From assembly GCA_030018795.1 (NCBI GenBank), contig JASEHA010000023.1:1-15509 (forward strand): 15,509 bases of DNA, given 5' to 3'. Below are positions 6,979 to 15,414 of this stretch, piece after piece. Position numbers and translations under genes: made by a program. The stretch comes from a bacterium (lineage in GTDB: Bacteria; UBA9089; CG2-30-40-21). Below the pieces are notes generated by a model, which was not told the origin of the DNA, did no database searches, and was given only the letters and a program-made list of their open reading frames with translations. Numbering within the stretch: the first letter of the stretch is position 1; each line of letters begins with the position of its first letter.

Positions 6979-6984
6979 AAGGAG
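6979..6984 (+). promoter_or_regulatory. Ribosome binding site that fixes the recN start
   Basis: AAGGAG lies eight bases before ATG 6993. The longer in-frame start at 6963 would place this site inside the coding sequence and add ten residues (MVNSSQGAIF) absent from RecN proteins. The bases just upstream (about 6939-6970) are a CTCTGCGTCTCCGTGTCTCT-like stretch that resembles a dispersed repeat rather than coding sequence. Confidence 0.8.
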
Positions 6985-6992
6985 CAATTTTT

Positions 6993-8819
6993 ATGCTAAC
7001 CCAGCTTTACATCGAAAACTTTGTCCTGGTTGAGCAATTAACCATTAACTTTAAGCCAGGCTTGAATATATTTACCGGTGAAACCGGGGCAGGCAAAACA
7101 ATTATCATCTCTGCCTTAAACGCTATCCTTGGGGAACGGGTAACTATTGACCTGATTCGCACTGGCGAGGAAAGGGCAGTCATTACTGGAATGTTTACTA
7201 TTGACACACCATCTATCCATGAGATATTGAAAGAGGCTGGTATCTCTGTTGTTGGCAATGGAGATGAGCTTCTTTTGCAGCGGGAGATACAGCAGAATGG
7301 CAAGCATATCTGCCGTATCAATGGTCGTCCGGTTACACTTGGTATGCTTTCTGATGTTGGTCGGACTCTGATTGATATTCATGGCCAGCACCAACACCAA
7401 TCCCTTCTCTCCCCACAGGTTCAACTCCACCTGCTCGACAGGTATGGGGGACTGCTTGAACTTAAGGAACAGGTAAACCATATCTATCGACAATTCACCG
7501 AGCTTATAGAAGAGCTTAAAAGACTTTCTATTAATGAAACAGAAAAGATGAGACAGATGTCCTTGCTGTCATTTGAGATAGATGAGATTAATAGGGCTAA
7601 ATTGCAGTTGAACGAGGATGATTCTATTACTGAAGAGATACACCTGCTTCATCATGCTCAAAGATTGAATACGCTGGCTATTAAGGCATATGAAACACTT
7701 TACGAATCAGATGGAGCCATATACTCTAAGATGTATCAGGTGCTAAAGAATATCCATGAGATTGCCGAGATTGATACCTCTATGCAGGCTAATGTGTCTG
7801 AGGCTGAGGGGTGTTATTACCAGATAGAGGCTCTGGCATTCAGGCTCAAGGAATATGCAGGGAAATGCTGCACAGATTCTGCAAGGCTTGAGGAATGTGA
7901 GGCAAGACTGGATCTGATAAACAACCTCAAACGCAAATATGGTCAGGATATTGAAAGGATACTTTTCTATGGTGATGAGGCCGCAAAACGCCTGAATGCA
8001 ATCACCCATCAGGAAGAGGAAATGGCAAGGATAGAGACCGAAAAGCAGAAGATAGCTGACATCTTAAGCCAGATGGCATCGACCCTCTCCCAAAAAAGGC
8101 AGGAAGCATCTAAAAAACTTATGCTTGAGGTTGAAAATGAGCTGAGAGAATTGGCTATGAAGCATTGTCAATTCCTGGTGGATTTGAGGCAAGTGGAGAA
8201 GGCAACAGGCAGCAGACAGGATACCAGAGACGAATATTTATTGCCTGTTATTTCAGCAGTTTCAGCAGATACAGAATGTAAGGAACAATCACGACCGTTC
8301 CCTACAGCTATGAAAATATTCTCCCACGGTTTTGATGAGGCATGCTTTCTCATCTGTCCCAATCTTGGTGAGACTGCAAGACCCCTATCTGATATTGCCT
8401 CTGGCGGCGAGCTTTCCAGAATAATGCTGGCAATAAAGGGTATTCTGGCAAAGGTAGATGAGATACCGACCCTTGTCTTTGACGAGATAGATACTGGTGT
8501 TGGCGGAAAAACAGCACAGATGGTAGCAGAAAAGCTGAAATCTATAGGTCAAAGCCATCAGGTTATCTGCATTACACACCTGCCAATGATTGCCTCCTTT
8601 GCTGACCACCATCTTTATGTGGAAAAAAAGGTGTCAAAAGAGAACAGAACAACTACACAGGTAAAACCACTTGATAACACTGAAAGGATCCATGAAATAG
8701 CCATTATGCTTGGCGGAGGCAGCACCTCTGGCAATGTCTCTGAGGCATCATTACGACATGCAGAGGAATTGATAAAAGGTGCACACTTAGAGCAGATAAA
8801 CGGTAAACTGTTAGACTGA
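6993..8819 (+). CDS. recN: DNA repair protein RecN
   Basis: RecN is an SMC-like ATPase that acts at double-strand breaks during recombinational repair in the cytoplasm. From ATG 6993 the protein has 608 residues. Walker A is GETGAGKT at 29-36; the QHQHQSLL segment follows at about 130. Coiled-coil arms rich in Glu, Lys and Leu run from about 155 to 390. The C-terminal ATPase half has the signature ASGGELSR (about 469-476), Walker B TLVFDEIDTGVGG (about 494-506) and THLPMIASFADHH. It is about 40-50 residues longer than typical RecN. The excess is a polar stretch at about 402-437 (EKATGSRQDTRDEY...) between the second arm and KIFSHGFDEACFLICPN. No clear LexA box was seen upstream. It probably has its own promoter or relies on readthrough from the operon before it. 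Confidence 0.96.
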   Translation: MLTQLYIENFVLVEQLTINFKPGLNIFTGETGAGKTIIISALNAILGERVTIDLIRTGEERAVITGMFTIDTPSIHEILKEAGISVVGNGDELLLQREIQQNGKHICRINGRPVTLGMLSDVGRTLIDIHGQHQHQSLLSPQVQLHLLDRYGGLLELKEQVNHIYRQFTELIEELKRLSINETEKMRQMSLLSFEIDEINRAKLQLNEDDSITEEIHLLHHAQRLNTLAIKAYETLYESDGAIYSKMYQVLKNIHEIAEIDTSMQANVSEAEGCYYQIEALAFRLKEYAGKCCTDSARLEECEARLDLINNLKRKYGQDIERILFYGDEAAKRLNAITHQEEEMARIETEKQKIADILSQMASTLSQKRQEASKKLMLEVENELRELAMKHCQFLVDLRQVEKATGSRQDTRDEYLLPVISAVSADTECKEQSRPFPTAMKIFSHGFDEACFLICPNLGETARPLSDIASGGELSRIMLAIKGILAKVDEIPTLVFDEIDTGVGGKTAQMVAEKLKSIGQSHQVICITHLPMIASFADHHLYVEKKVSKENRTTTQVKPLDNTERIHEIAIMLGGGSTSGNVSEASLRHAEELIKGAHLEQINGKLLD

Positions 8820-8845
8820 AGGCAGGGGTAACTACGATTTTTTTA

Positions 8846-8874
8846 TTGACCTATCCAATTAAATATGCTACAAT
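8846..8874 (+). promoter_or_regulatory. Extended -10 sigma-70 promoter for the Ig-array gene
   Basis: -35 TTGACC (8846-8851), a 17-bp spacer and -10 TACAAT (8869-8874), preceded by TGC at 8866-8868, the extended -10 element. Transcription would begin near 8881 and leave a leader of about 280 nt before ATG 9162. The leader carries both the 55-bp repeat and two copies of the 19-bp motif. Confidence 0.75.
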
Positions 8875-8908
8875 GTAAGAGCAGGTTCGAACCACCCTTA
8901 ACTTATAA

Positions 8909-8927
8909 CTCGATGTTCAAGTTTTTT
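8909..8927 (-). repeat. 19-bp gene-flanking motif, copy 2
   Basis: CTCGATGTTCAAGTTTTTT, 90 bp after the recN stop, in the same downstream orientation as copies 1 and 5. With copy 3 it forms an inverted pair around 8928-9120. TTATAA/TATAAA on the gene-distal flanks extends the match slightly. Confidence 0.9.
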
Positions 8928-8950
8928 CTGGTGACCAAGCAAGGAGACGA

Positions 8951-8982
8951 GAAGGCGTGAAGGCGAAAAAAGGCGAAAAAAG
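8951..8982 (+). repeat. Degenerate GAAGGCG-type tandem repeat
   Basis: GAAGGCGT, GAAGGCGA and AAAAAGGCGAAAAAAG lie in succession. The same theme recurs in exact form at 14053-14078. It fills the spacer that distinguishes this composite repeat copy from the one at 1-93. Confidence 0.7.
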
Positions 8983-8997
8983 TGGGATTCGATGGGA

Positions 8998-9052
8998 AAC
9001 TGATTGCAACGTCTTTCATGTCTCTTATTGTGTACTACTTGATGCGTTCAAT
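8998..9052 (+). repeat. Right arm of the 55-bp inverted repeat (partner at 1-55)
   Basis: Begins AACTGATTGCAACGTC and ends GCGTTCAAT; it matches bases 1-55 in reverse complement at 54 of 55 positions. It lies inside the transcribed leader predicted for the Ig-array gene. No ORF or RNA family was recognised in it. Confidence 0.9.
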
Positions 9053-9071
9053 TCGTAATGTGGAGGATTGA

Positions 9072-9088
9072 GTGAAACTTCGTTTCAC
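9072..9088 (+). repeat. Small perfect hairpin GTGAAAC-TTC-GTTTCAC
   Basis: A 7-bp perfect stem with a 3-base loop. A run of five T begins eight bases later (9096-9100). The gap is too long for a standard intrinsic terminator, so it is listed as a hairpin repeat in the leader. Confidence 0.6.
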
Positions 9089-9120
9089 CCATCTATTTTT
9101 GACTGAAAGAATCGTAGATT

Positions 9121-9139
9121 AAAAAACTTGAACATCGAG
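9121..9139 (+). repeat. 19-bp gene-flanking motif, copy 3
   Basis: AAAAAACTTGAACATCGAG followed by TATAAAC, ending 22 bp before the start codon of the Ig-array gene and just ahead of its ribosome binding site. Copy 4 has the same placement relative to the last gene. Confidence 0.9.
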
Positions 9140-9150
9140 TATAAACATAT

Positions 9151-9156
9151 GAGGAA
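9151..9156 (+). promoter_or_regulatory. Ribosome binding site of the Ig-array gene, overlapped by a three-codon ORF
   Basis: GAGGAA lies five bases before ATG 9162. The same bases form part of ATG AGG AAA TAA (9149-9160), a start codon, two sense codons and a stop that end just before the real start. Confidence 0.65.
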
Positions 9157-9161
9157 ATAAT

Positions 9162-12100
9162 ATGCCTTATACCCTACAACAAGCCACCATCATTTTATTA
9201 TTGCTGCTTTCAGCTAACATATCTGATGCAGCGACAGCATTCAAGTTTGGTCAGCCTGTTCAGTCTATCAGGGCAGGTGATTCGTTTGAGCTGCCAACAT
9301 TAACTGCAGTTGATGGGAATGGGAATCCTGATACAGCCTATAATGGCACTCATACCCTTTTTTGTTGGGGGCCTCAAAATGGACCAATATCTGGTACACC
9401 ATCCTATACTACAGAGGTGCAGTTTGCAAGTGGCACAAACACTACCCCTTTAATAACCACCATGGTATGTGCTGAAGCAATAACCCTATGGGTAAGGGAT
9501 TCAGTCAATACAAACATAGTCGGCAGCCTGACACTTAATGTTATGCCAGCATCCCCCCATGCCCTTATGATTGTAACTGAATATCCAAAGGTAAATGCTG
9601 GCTATACCTTCACAACAACAGTAACCGCGATTGATATCTATGGGAATGTGGCTGATACCTATGCAGGCGATAAATTTCTTAGCTGGACACATACAGCAAG
9701 TACTGCAACATATGTCACAGCATCCCCAATCATTCCTCAAAATGCTGCCAGAACATTCATACAGGGAAAAACGACTATCCCTGGATTTGTTTTGTTTAAT
9801 GCCAGTGAAACACCTGTCATCAATGTTAGCGATAGTCTGATAACAGGCTCTCTTGAGATCAAGGTTGATCCAGGCAAAAATGACTGCTTCAATATTACTA
9901 CTGAGCACAATAATACTGAAACAGTTGGCATAGGGTTTGGTGTTAACCTGACTATTATTGATCCTTACGGTAACCTGACCGGCACACCAAGTGGCACTCT
10001 CCATGTTTCGTGTGACTGGGATGCTGCAACCTCTTCCAATGGAATCAGACCCCAAAAGCCAGCTGATAAGGATATTGACTTTACTTCTGGCAAAGCCTTT
10101 TTAGGCACATTTACCTTAACAAATGCCCGGGAAATGCCCCGTATTACTGTTCGTTCAGGCACACTAATCTCTGGTACATCATCGACCATTGCTGTTAATG
10201 CCTCATCTCCGGAGACACTGCAACTTTTTAGCATGGGCACAGCATGGGCCGGTGATGCCTTTCGGCTTGGGACCATCACGGTCTATGATGCCTTTGGTAA
10301 TACTGCGACAACCTACAGCGGTAGCAAAACTGTAACCTATAACGGGCCAAATAACGGAACAAGAACGGGCAGCCCTGCTTATACTACGGATGTTTTCTTT
10401 GACCGGGGCATATCCATAACCTCACTGCTGACTACTCTTGTATGTGCGGAAACAACAACGGTTACGGTTAAGGCAGACGGGATGACTGGCAACTCAAACC
10501 AGATTATTGTCCTGCCCGGCAGTGCCAACCTTTTTGAACTTGTAACACAACATCATGGAATTGAGACCGCAGGTGTGCCATTTTCAATAGACATCACGGC
10601 TAAAGATATATTCGGCAATATAGCCAGCAAGTATGAAGGCATCCATAACATTAACTGCTGGTGGAATGCAACTGGCAGCGTATCGCCCACAAAACCAGAT
10701 GTTATACCGGCATCATTTAGCTCTGGACAGGCAACGGTTGGCAGCTTTACACTGACCAATACCCAACAAACACCAATTATCTCTTTCTATGAAAATATTC
10801 GCGGGACAACCACTCCAATCACGGTTAAGCCGGCTACTAATATCCACCATTTGCAGCTTATTACCGAGCATCAAGGAGCAGAAACCGCAGGGGTGCCATT
10901 TGCAGTCAAGGTTCTTGTCTGTGATCAATTGGGCAACCCTACTGAGTATACAGGCACTGAGTGGATTGATTGGGCATGGGAAAATGCTGCCACATCAACA
11001 TGGGGCATTCCTCCTGCATTACCAATATCTGGCAGCTACACATTCAGGGCAGGAAGTTTTACCACAGATGGATTTAAGCTAACAAATGCATTAGATACCC
11101 CGATTATCCATGCTCAATCTGGCACAATCACAGGCTCATCAACGATCACTGTATCCCCGGGACAGGCCGCATCCCTTAAGATTGTTGCCCCAACACCAGT
11201 AATCATGGATGTTTCCTTCAATCTTGCCAGCATCACTGCCTATGATATTTGCGGGAACACAGCCACAACCTATACAGGCAGCAAGGTATTAACCTACAAG
11301 CCAGCAGGGACAGGGACATCATATACCAGCCCGGTTTATTTTGAGCAAGGTGTCTCTAAAAACATACTCCAGACTACCCTGACTAAGGCAGAAACAGTGC
11401 AGATCCATGTTACTGATAAGATTATCTCTGGCACATCCAATCCTATCACCATTAAGCCAGGCAGCATAACCTGTCTTGAGGTTACTACCGAGCATCAAGG
11501 CACAGAAACAGCTGGCAGACCATTTTCTGTTATCCTGACCCTCAAGGACAAATCTGGCAATACAGTAACCGACTATAACAGCAGCACCCCTGTTGTCTGG
11601 TCATGGACAGCTGGGAATTCACCAAATAATGGCACACCAAGCAAGCCTGTTGATGGCAATCAATCCTTTACAAATGGAACAGCTGTAATTAGTGGCTTTA
11701 CCCTTACCCGTGCTGGAGAATTTCCAGGCATTACAGCCATTATAGGCAGTCTTACCGGCAGTTCTCAGGGGATAACCGTCAAAGCTGATGAGGCTTACTC
11801 ATTCAGAATAACTGCTCCAAATACTGCCACTGCCGGAGCAAGCTTTACCCTGACTAACATCACTGCCCTGGATATATTCGGGAATATTGCCGCAGAATAT
11901 AGCGGGACAAAGTCGCTTGTCTACAGTGGACCATCCTCAGGACCAATATCTGGCGAGCCAATATATCCGCCGCAAATAGTTAGTTTTGCCTCTGGCATCT
12001 CTGCCCAAAGGCTTGAGATGAGGCTTGTACGAGCTGAAGAGACATCGATAAGGGTGGAACAAGGCAATATCAGCGGCTATTCTCAAAAGATTGTAGTTAC

Positions 12101-13991
12101 ACCCGCCAGTCCTGGCCGGTTTATATTGTCAACAACCAATCATGGCACAGAAACAGCAGGGCATACCTTTACCATGACCATCATAGCCAGGGATAGCTTT
12201 GGCAATGATGCTAATGGTTATACAGCCTTACATCCACTCATCTGGTCATGGGATGCAACGCTATCACCCAAAGGCATGACCGGATTTTTGCCAGCTAATG
12301 GCAATCAGAAGTTTGATGGCGGAATAGCTAATGTTGGAGGATTTATCCTTGCCAACGCTACTCAGACAACGATATCGGTCTCTGACCATATCTTTTCTGG
12401 CACTATAACCATTAATGTTATACCAGATAAGGCATCATATTTTGATATCAGCCTGCCGTCTATAGTAACCATTAACCAGCCATTTCTTATCAAAAGTCTT
12501 GTGGCAAGAGATGACTTTGGCAACATTGCTGTCTCTTATTCTGGCACAATGCCGATTAGTTTTGCTGGACCAGGCACAGACAGCTCTGGCAATAAGCCGT
12601 CTTATCCTTTAGCTATTCTCTTTGAACAGGGTGTAGCCAGCTCAACCACTATCATGCCCATGGCTATTACCCTCAGAAAGCCTGAAACCGTGTGCATTAG
12701 TCTCATGGATGGCAACGCACATGGCACATCCAGCCAAATAGAGGTTGTTGCCTTAAAGGCAGGCTGCCTGGTTTGGCCACATGAGGTTTATGCCCATGCT
12801 ACCCAAACCATCAACTATTCTGTAACCAATACGGGTGATAATGAAATTAGCCAGATACGCATAAACATACCAGATGGTTTTACCTATATTGATGCCAGTA
12901 TCCCGCAGGTGTCAACCAACCAACTATGGTCTGCTATAGGCAGCAGCAATGGACAGTGTGTCCTCTTAACCCCAAATGATACGAATAACTATCTGCCTCA
13001 AGCTGCCACCTTAATCGTATCCATTCATGTCTCTACTCAAGAAAACGAACATATGCCTGTCAAATGGACATCCATGATTACTGGCCGGCAGGGGGCAATA
13101 GTCTTGGCACAAGAGGTAATTGATGGCGACTCAGAGGTATCCATTACAGCCTACATCCTTAGCTGTAATGTCTCAAGCAATGAAGTCCTGCCAGGTGGGG
13201 CAGCTACAGTTACAGCTAAGCTGATATACCAGCCAACAGGACAGCCAGAGGTTGGTAAGCTTGTTACCTTTTCTGTAGTAACTAATGGTCAGACAAATAT
13301 CCCTATGGGTACTGCCGCTACAAACGACAGTGGTCAAGCATATATCAACATACCTGCAGGCACAACCACTGGAAGCATAACGGTTGAGGCAAAATATGGG
13401 CTGTTCAACATACAACGGGTCTGCTTTCAGGTTATTTCTCCAATACCCAAGCTTTCTGCTGGTAAAGGCAGCCTTGTCAAGGAAGGGATAACATATGTAA
13501 ACCCTGCTACACCATTCTCCTTAACACCATCTGGCAGCTTTACCTGCCTTTACAGGCTGGATTCTGGTTTGTATCAGAAATTTTCACAGCCATTTACCAT
13601 TGACTCACCCGGTGAACATGTAATCAGCTATCGCTATGTAGATGCAAGCGGTCATCATGGATATGAATATACGGCTAATATTTATGTTTCACTCATTCCA
13701 GAAAAGCTGACAAACTTCCCCAATCCATTTAATCCGCTCCGAGAAGAGACAACCATTCAGTATTATCTTACTCGTCCAGCTGATGTGCTTATTCAAACAT
13801 ACAACCTGTTTGGCGAACTGGTCTGGATGAGGAATGTCTCAGCAGGGCAACAAGGCAGCCAGCAAGTACCATGGAATGGCAGGAATGGTGATGGAGAGAT
13901 GGTTGGTAATGGCAGTTTTATCTGTCGAGTGATTATTAAATATCCATCGGGTGATGTGATTATGACCAGAAAGATTGGGGTAGTGAAGTAA
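9162..13991 (+). CDS. Giant secreted Ig-like repeat protein with FlgD-like C-terminal domain
   Basis: This 1609-residue protein probably lies on the cell surface as an adhesin or structural protein; no catalytic motif was seen. The signal peptide is about residues 1-24 (ATIILLLLLSANISDA), unusual in having no Lys or Arg before the hydrophobic core. Residues 26-1197 hold eleven Ig-like repeats of about 98-112 residues, each with a D-x-x-GN core (DIYGN, DAFGN, DIFGN) and ending in an SGTS-x-I-x-V strand. Two flavours alternate. Type A has a GP or SP turn and a CAET or RAEET strand. Type B has TEHxGxETAG and a SWxW or DWA strand. After them come a DUF11-like domain (about 1198-1330, NYSVTNTGDNEISQIRINIP), a Big-1-like domain (about 1335-1430), a linker domain, and the C-terminal FlgD/T9SS-CTD-like domain (about 1515-1609: NFPNPF, GELVW, WNGRNGDG, RKIGVVK). 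That last domain is homologous to the protease's. GAGGAA supports the start. Confidence 0.88.
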   Translation: MPYTLQQATIILLLLLSANISDAATAFKFGQPVQSIRAGDSFELPTLTAVDGNGNPDTAYNGTHTLFCWGPQNGPISGTPSYTTEVQFASGTNTTPLITTMVCAEAITLWVRDSVNTNIVGSLTLNVMPASPHALMIVTEYPKVNAGYTFTTTVTAIDIYGNVADTYAGDKFLSWTHTASTATYVTASPIIPQNAARTFIQGKTTIPGFVLFNASETPVINVSDSLITGSLEIKVDPGKNDCFNITTEHNNTETVGIGFGVNLTIIDPYGNLTGTPSGTLHVSCDWDAATSSNGIRPQKPADKDIDFTSGKAFLGTFTLTNAREMPRITVRSGTLISGTSSTIAVNASSPETLQLFSMGTAWAGDAFRLGTITVYDAFGNTATTYSGSKTVTYNGPNNGTRTGSPAYTTDVFFDRGISITSLLTTLVCAETTTVTVKADGMTGNSNQIIVLPGSANLFELVTQHHGIETAGVPFSIDITAKDIFGNIASKYEGIHNINCWWNATGSVSPTKPDVIPASFSSGQATVGSFTLTNTQQTPIISFYENIRGTTTPITVKPATNIHHLQLITEHQGAETAGVPFAVKVLVCDQLGNPTEYTGTEWIDWAWENAATSTWGIPPALPISGSYTFRAGSFTTDGFKLTNALDTPIIHAQSGTITGSSTITVSPGQAASLKIVAPTPVIMDVSFNLASITAYDICGNTATTYTGSKVLTYKPAGTGTSYTSPVYFEQGVSKNILQTTLTKAETVQIHVTDKIISGTSNPITIKPGSITCLEVTTEHQGTETAGRPFSVILTLKDKSGNTVTDYNSSTPVVWSWTAGNSPNNGTPSKPVDGNQSFTNGTAVISGFTLTRAGEFPGITAIIGSLTGSSQGITVKADEAYSFRITAPNTATAGASFTLTNITALDIFGNIAAEYSGTKSLVYSGPSSGPISGEPIYPPQIVSFASGISAQRLEMRLVRAEETSIRVEQGNISGYSQKIVVTPASPGRFILSTTNHGTETAGHTFTMTIIARDSFGNDANGYTALHPLIWSWDATLSPKGMTGFLPANGNQKFDGGIANVGGFILANATQTTISVSDHIFSGTITINVIPDKASYFDISLPSIVTINQPFLIKSLVARDDFGNIAVSYSGTMPISFAGPGTDSSGNKPSYPLAILFEQGVASSTTIMPMAITLRKPETVCISLMDGNAHGTSSQIEVVALKAGCLVWPHEVYAHATQTINYSVTNTGDNEISQIRINIPDGFTYIDASIPQVSTNQLWSAIGSSNGQCVLLTPNDTNNYLPQAATLIVSIHVSTQENEHMPVKWTSMITGRQGAIVLAQEVIDGDSEVSITAYILSCNVSSNEVLPGGAATVTAKLIYQPTGQPEVGKLVTFSVVTNGQTNIPMGTAATNDSGQAYINIPAGTTTGSITVEAKYGLFNIQRVCFQVISPIPKLSAGKGSLVKEGITYVNPATPFSLTPSGSFTCLYRLDSGLYQKFSQPFTIDSPGEHVISYRYVDASGHHGYEYTANIYVSLIPEKLTNFPNPFNPLREETTIQYYLTRPADVLIQTYNLFGELVWMRNVSAGQQGSQQVPWNGRNGDGEMVGNGSFICRVIIKYPSGDVIMTRKIGVVK

Positions 13992-13992
13992 C

Positions 13993-14009
13993 TCAAGCTT
14001 CCAGCTTGA
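13993..14009 (+). repeat. Hairpin TCAAGCT-TCC-AGCTTGA after the Ig-array gene
   Basis: A perfect 7-bp stem begins two bases after the stop codon. No T run follows (CAGGTAGG), so it resembles a dispersed hairpin repeat more than an intrinsic terminator. It may still protect the 3' end of the message. Confidence 0.55.
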
Positions 14010-14052
14010 CAGGTAGGAGATACCACAATTCCTACGGTTCGATCAATCAGGA

Positions 14053-14078
14053 CGGGAAGGCGGGAAGGCGGGAAGGCG
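14053..14078 (+). repeat. Tandem 8-bp repeat CGGGAAGG x3.25
   Basis: Three exact units plus CG, followed by AAAAAACCCCGCC. It is related in theme to the degenerate repeat at 8951-8982, which also lies near a copy of the 19-bp motif. Confidence 0.9.
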
Positions 14079-14108
14079 AAAAAACCCCGCCACTACTGTT
14101 TCACTGTT

Positions 14109-14150
14109 AAAGTGCTAATGGTGGCAAAAAACTTGAACATCGAGCATAAC
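14109..14150 (+). repeat. Left arm of a 42-bp inverted repeat, containing 19-bp motif copy 4
   Basis: These 42 bases match the reverse complement of 15415-15456 at 39 positions. The core 19-bp motif is at 14126-14144, preceded by AATGGTGGC. The arm ends 24 bp before ATG 14175. Sequence outside the arms does not match, so the boundary is fairly sharp. Confidence 0.93.
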
Positions 14151-14162
14151 AATGCTGCTTGA

Positions 14163-14167
14163 AAGGA
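14163..14167 (+). promoter_or_regulatory. Ribosome binding site of the second PorV-like gene
   Basis: AAGGA lies seven bases before ATG 14175 and fixes that start. Confidence 0.7.
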
Positions 14168-14174
14168 ATGTCAA

Positions 14175-15410
14175 ATGAAGCAAGGTATTATTTTATTATT
14201 CATAATGACTGTATGGGGTATTGCCTGTAACGCAGAAACAAAGTACTATGGCTTACCAGGTGAATACCTGAATTGGGGTGCTGGAGCCAGGGCTATGGGT
14301 ATGGGCCGAGCATTTTGCGGGCTTTCAGATGACCTTTCTGCGATTTATTTTAATCCAGCCGGGCTTATCCAGCTCAAGAGCGGACAGGTAACAGCCATGG
14401 TCTCTCCACTTTTTGAAGATACATTCTACAATTTTCTGGGCTTTAGTTATCCTACTCAAAAGGCAGGTGTATTAGGGCTTGGGGTTGTATTACTCAACTC
14501 AAGTCAGCTTGAGGAGACAAATATCCGTCAGGAGACCTTAAGTGAGTTTAAGGATTCAAGGCAATGCATCCTTGTTTCCTATGCCAGACGAGGCTTTAAA
14601 AAGATAGGTTATGGTGCCAGCATGAAGCTTGTCTCCCAGCAGCTATCCTCATATCGTGATACAGGGATAGGCATGGATGGCGGCTTGCTCCTTACCCCAT
14701 GGAAGCATCTCAGCCTTGGGATTACATTAAAAAATATCGTTTCACCCTGCTTAAGGTTAAAGGATGAGAACGAAAGATTTCCGTTTTCCCTTAATGCGGG
14801 GATTGGGGCACGAATGCTTAATAATAATCTTATCTTTACCATGGATGTGGATAAAACACTCAAGCAATCCCTTCAGGCACAGATTGGCGGCGAATATTGG
14901 CTACAAAAGAGAACCATTGCCTTGCGAATGGGTATGGACAACAGTGGTTTGAACCTTGGTTTTGGTGTTAAACGGGGTAATTATGAATTTGATTATGCCT
15001 TGGGCTCCCATGATATTGGCACATCACATCGACTATCACTTACATGGTTGTTTGACACCTTTGGCATTCAATTAACCCCTGAACCAAATGTCTTCTCACC
15101 AGCAGGCAAGCTTAACCAGACAAAGATAAGGATTCAAGTGAAACAATTAGAAAAGATAACCGAATGGTCATTAACCATATCTGATAAACGAGGCAATACT
15201 GTAAGACATTTAGAGGGCAAGGATACTGTTCCAGTATCTATTGTCTGGGATGGCAGAGATGAGAGAGAAGAGATTGTCCCTGATGGAGAATATCTATGTG
15301 TGTTAGAGATTACGGATAAGACAGGAGACATCTTCAAATCTACACCAGAAAGCGTGTTTGTCGTATCCGCTGCTCCAGAGGTAACCGTGCCTGTGGAGAT
15401 AGGGGAGTAG
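14175..15410 (+). CDS. PorV-like outer-membrane barrel with C-terminal FlgD-like domain
   Basis: This 411-residue protein has a signal peptide (KQGIILLFIMTVWGIACNA, cleavage likely before ETKYYG). A PorV/UPF0164-type barrel follows at about 20-295. GAGARAMGMGRAF and SAIYFNPAGL are the family signatures, and FDYALGSHDIGTSHRLSLTW parallels the end of the first barrel (IDYGLQNHDYKLSHRVSVG). The two are paralogues with modest similarity. Unlike the first, it continues into a FlgD-like Ig domain at about 304-400 (PNVFSPAG, WSLTISDKRGNTVRHLEG, IVWDGRDE, DGEYLCVLEITDKTG) and a short acidic tail. It follows the Ig-array gene by 183 bp and sits inside a 42-bp inverted repeat. It may receive or anchor the upstream secreted protein. 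That function is inferred from PorV biology, not shown here. Confidence 0.85.
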   Translation: MKQGIILLFIMTVWGIACNAETKYYGLPGEYLNWGAGARAMGMGRAFCGLSDDLSAIYFNPAGLIQLKSGQVTAMVSPLFEDTFYNFLGFSYPTQKAGVLGLGVVLLNSSQLEETNIRQETLSEFKDSRQCILVSYARRGFKKIGYGASMKLVSQQLSSYRDTGIGMDGGLLLTPWKHLSLGITLKNIVSPCLRLKDENERFPFSLNAGIGARMLNNNLIFTMDVDKTLKQSLQAQIGGEYWLQKRTIALRMGMDNSGLNLGFGVKRGNYEFDYALGSHDIGTSHRLSLTWLFDTFGIQLTPEPNVFSPAGKLNQTKIRIQVKQLEKITEWSLTISDKRGNTVRHLEGKDTVPVSIVWDGRDEREEIVPDGEYLCVLEITDKTGDIFKSTPESVFVVSAAPEVTVPVEIGE

Positions 15411-15414
15411 TGTT

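Noticed and set aside
9072..9100. Intrinsic terminator formed by GTGAAAC/GTTTCAC and a T run
   Set aside because: Eight bases separate the stem from the T run, and it would stop the only convincing promoter's transcript before the Ig-array gene.
9501..10055. Minus-strand 184-codon ORF inside the Ig-array gene
   Set aside because: It lies antisense to a well-supported repeat-domain coding region and its translation has no recognisable domain or start signal.
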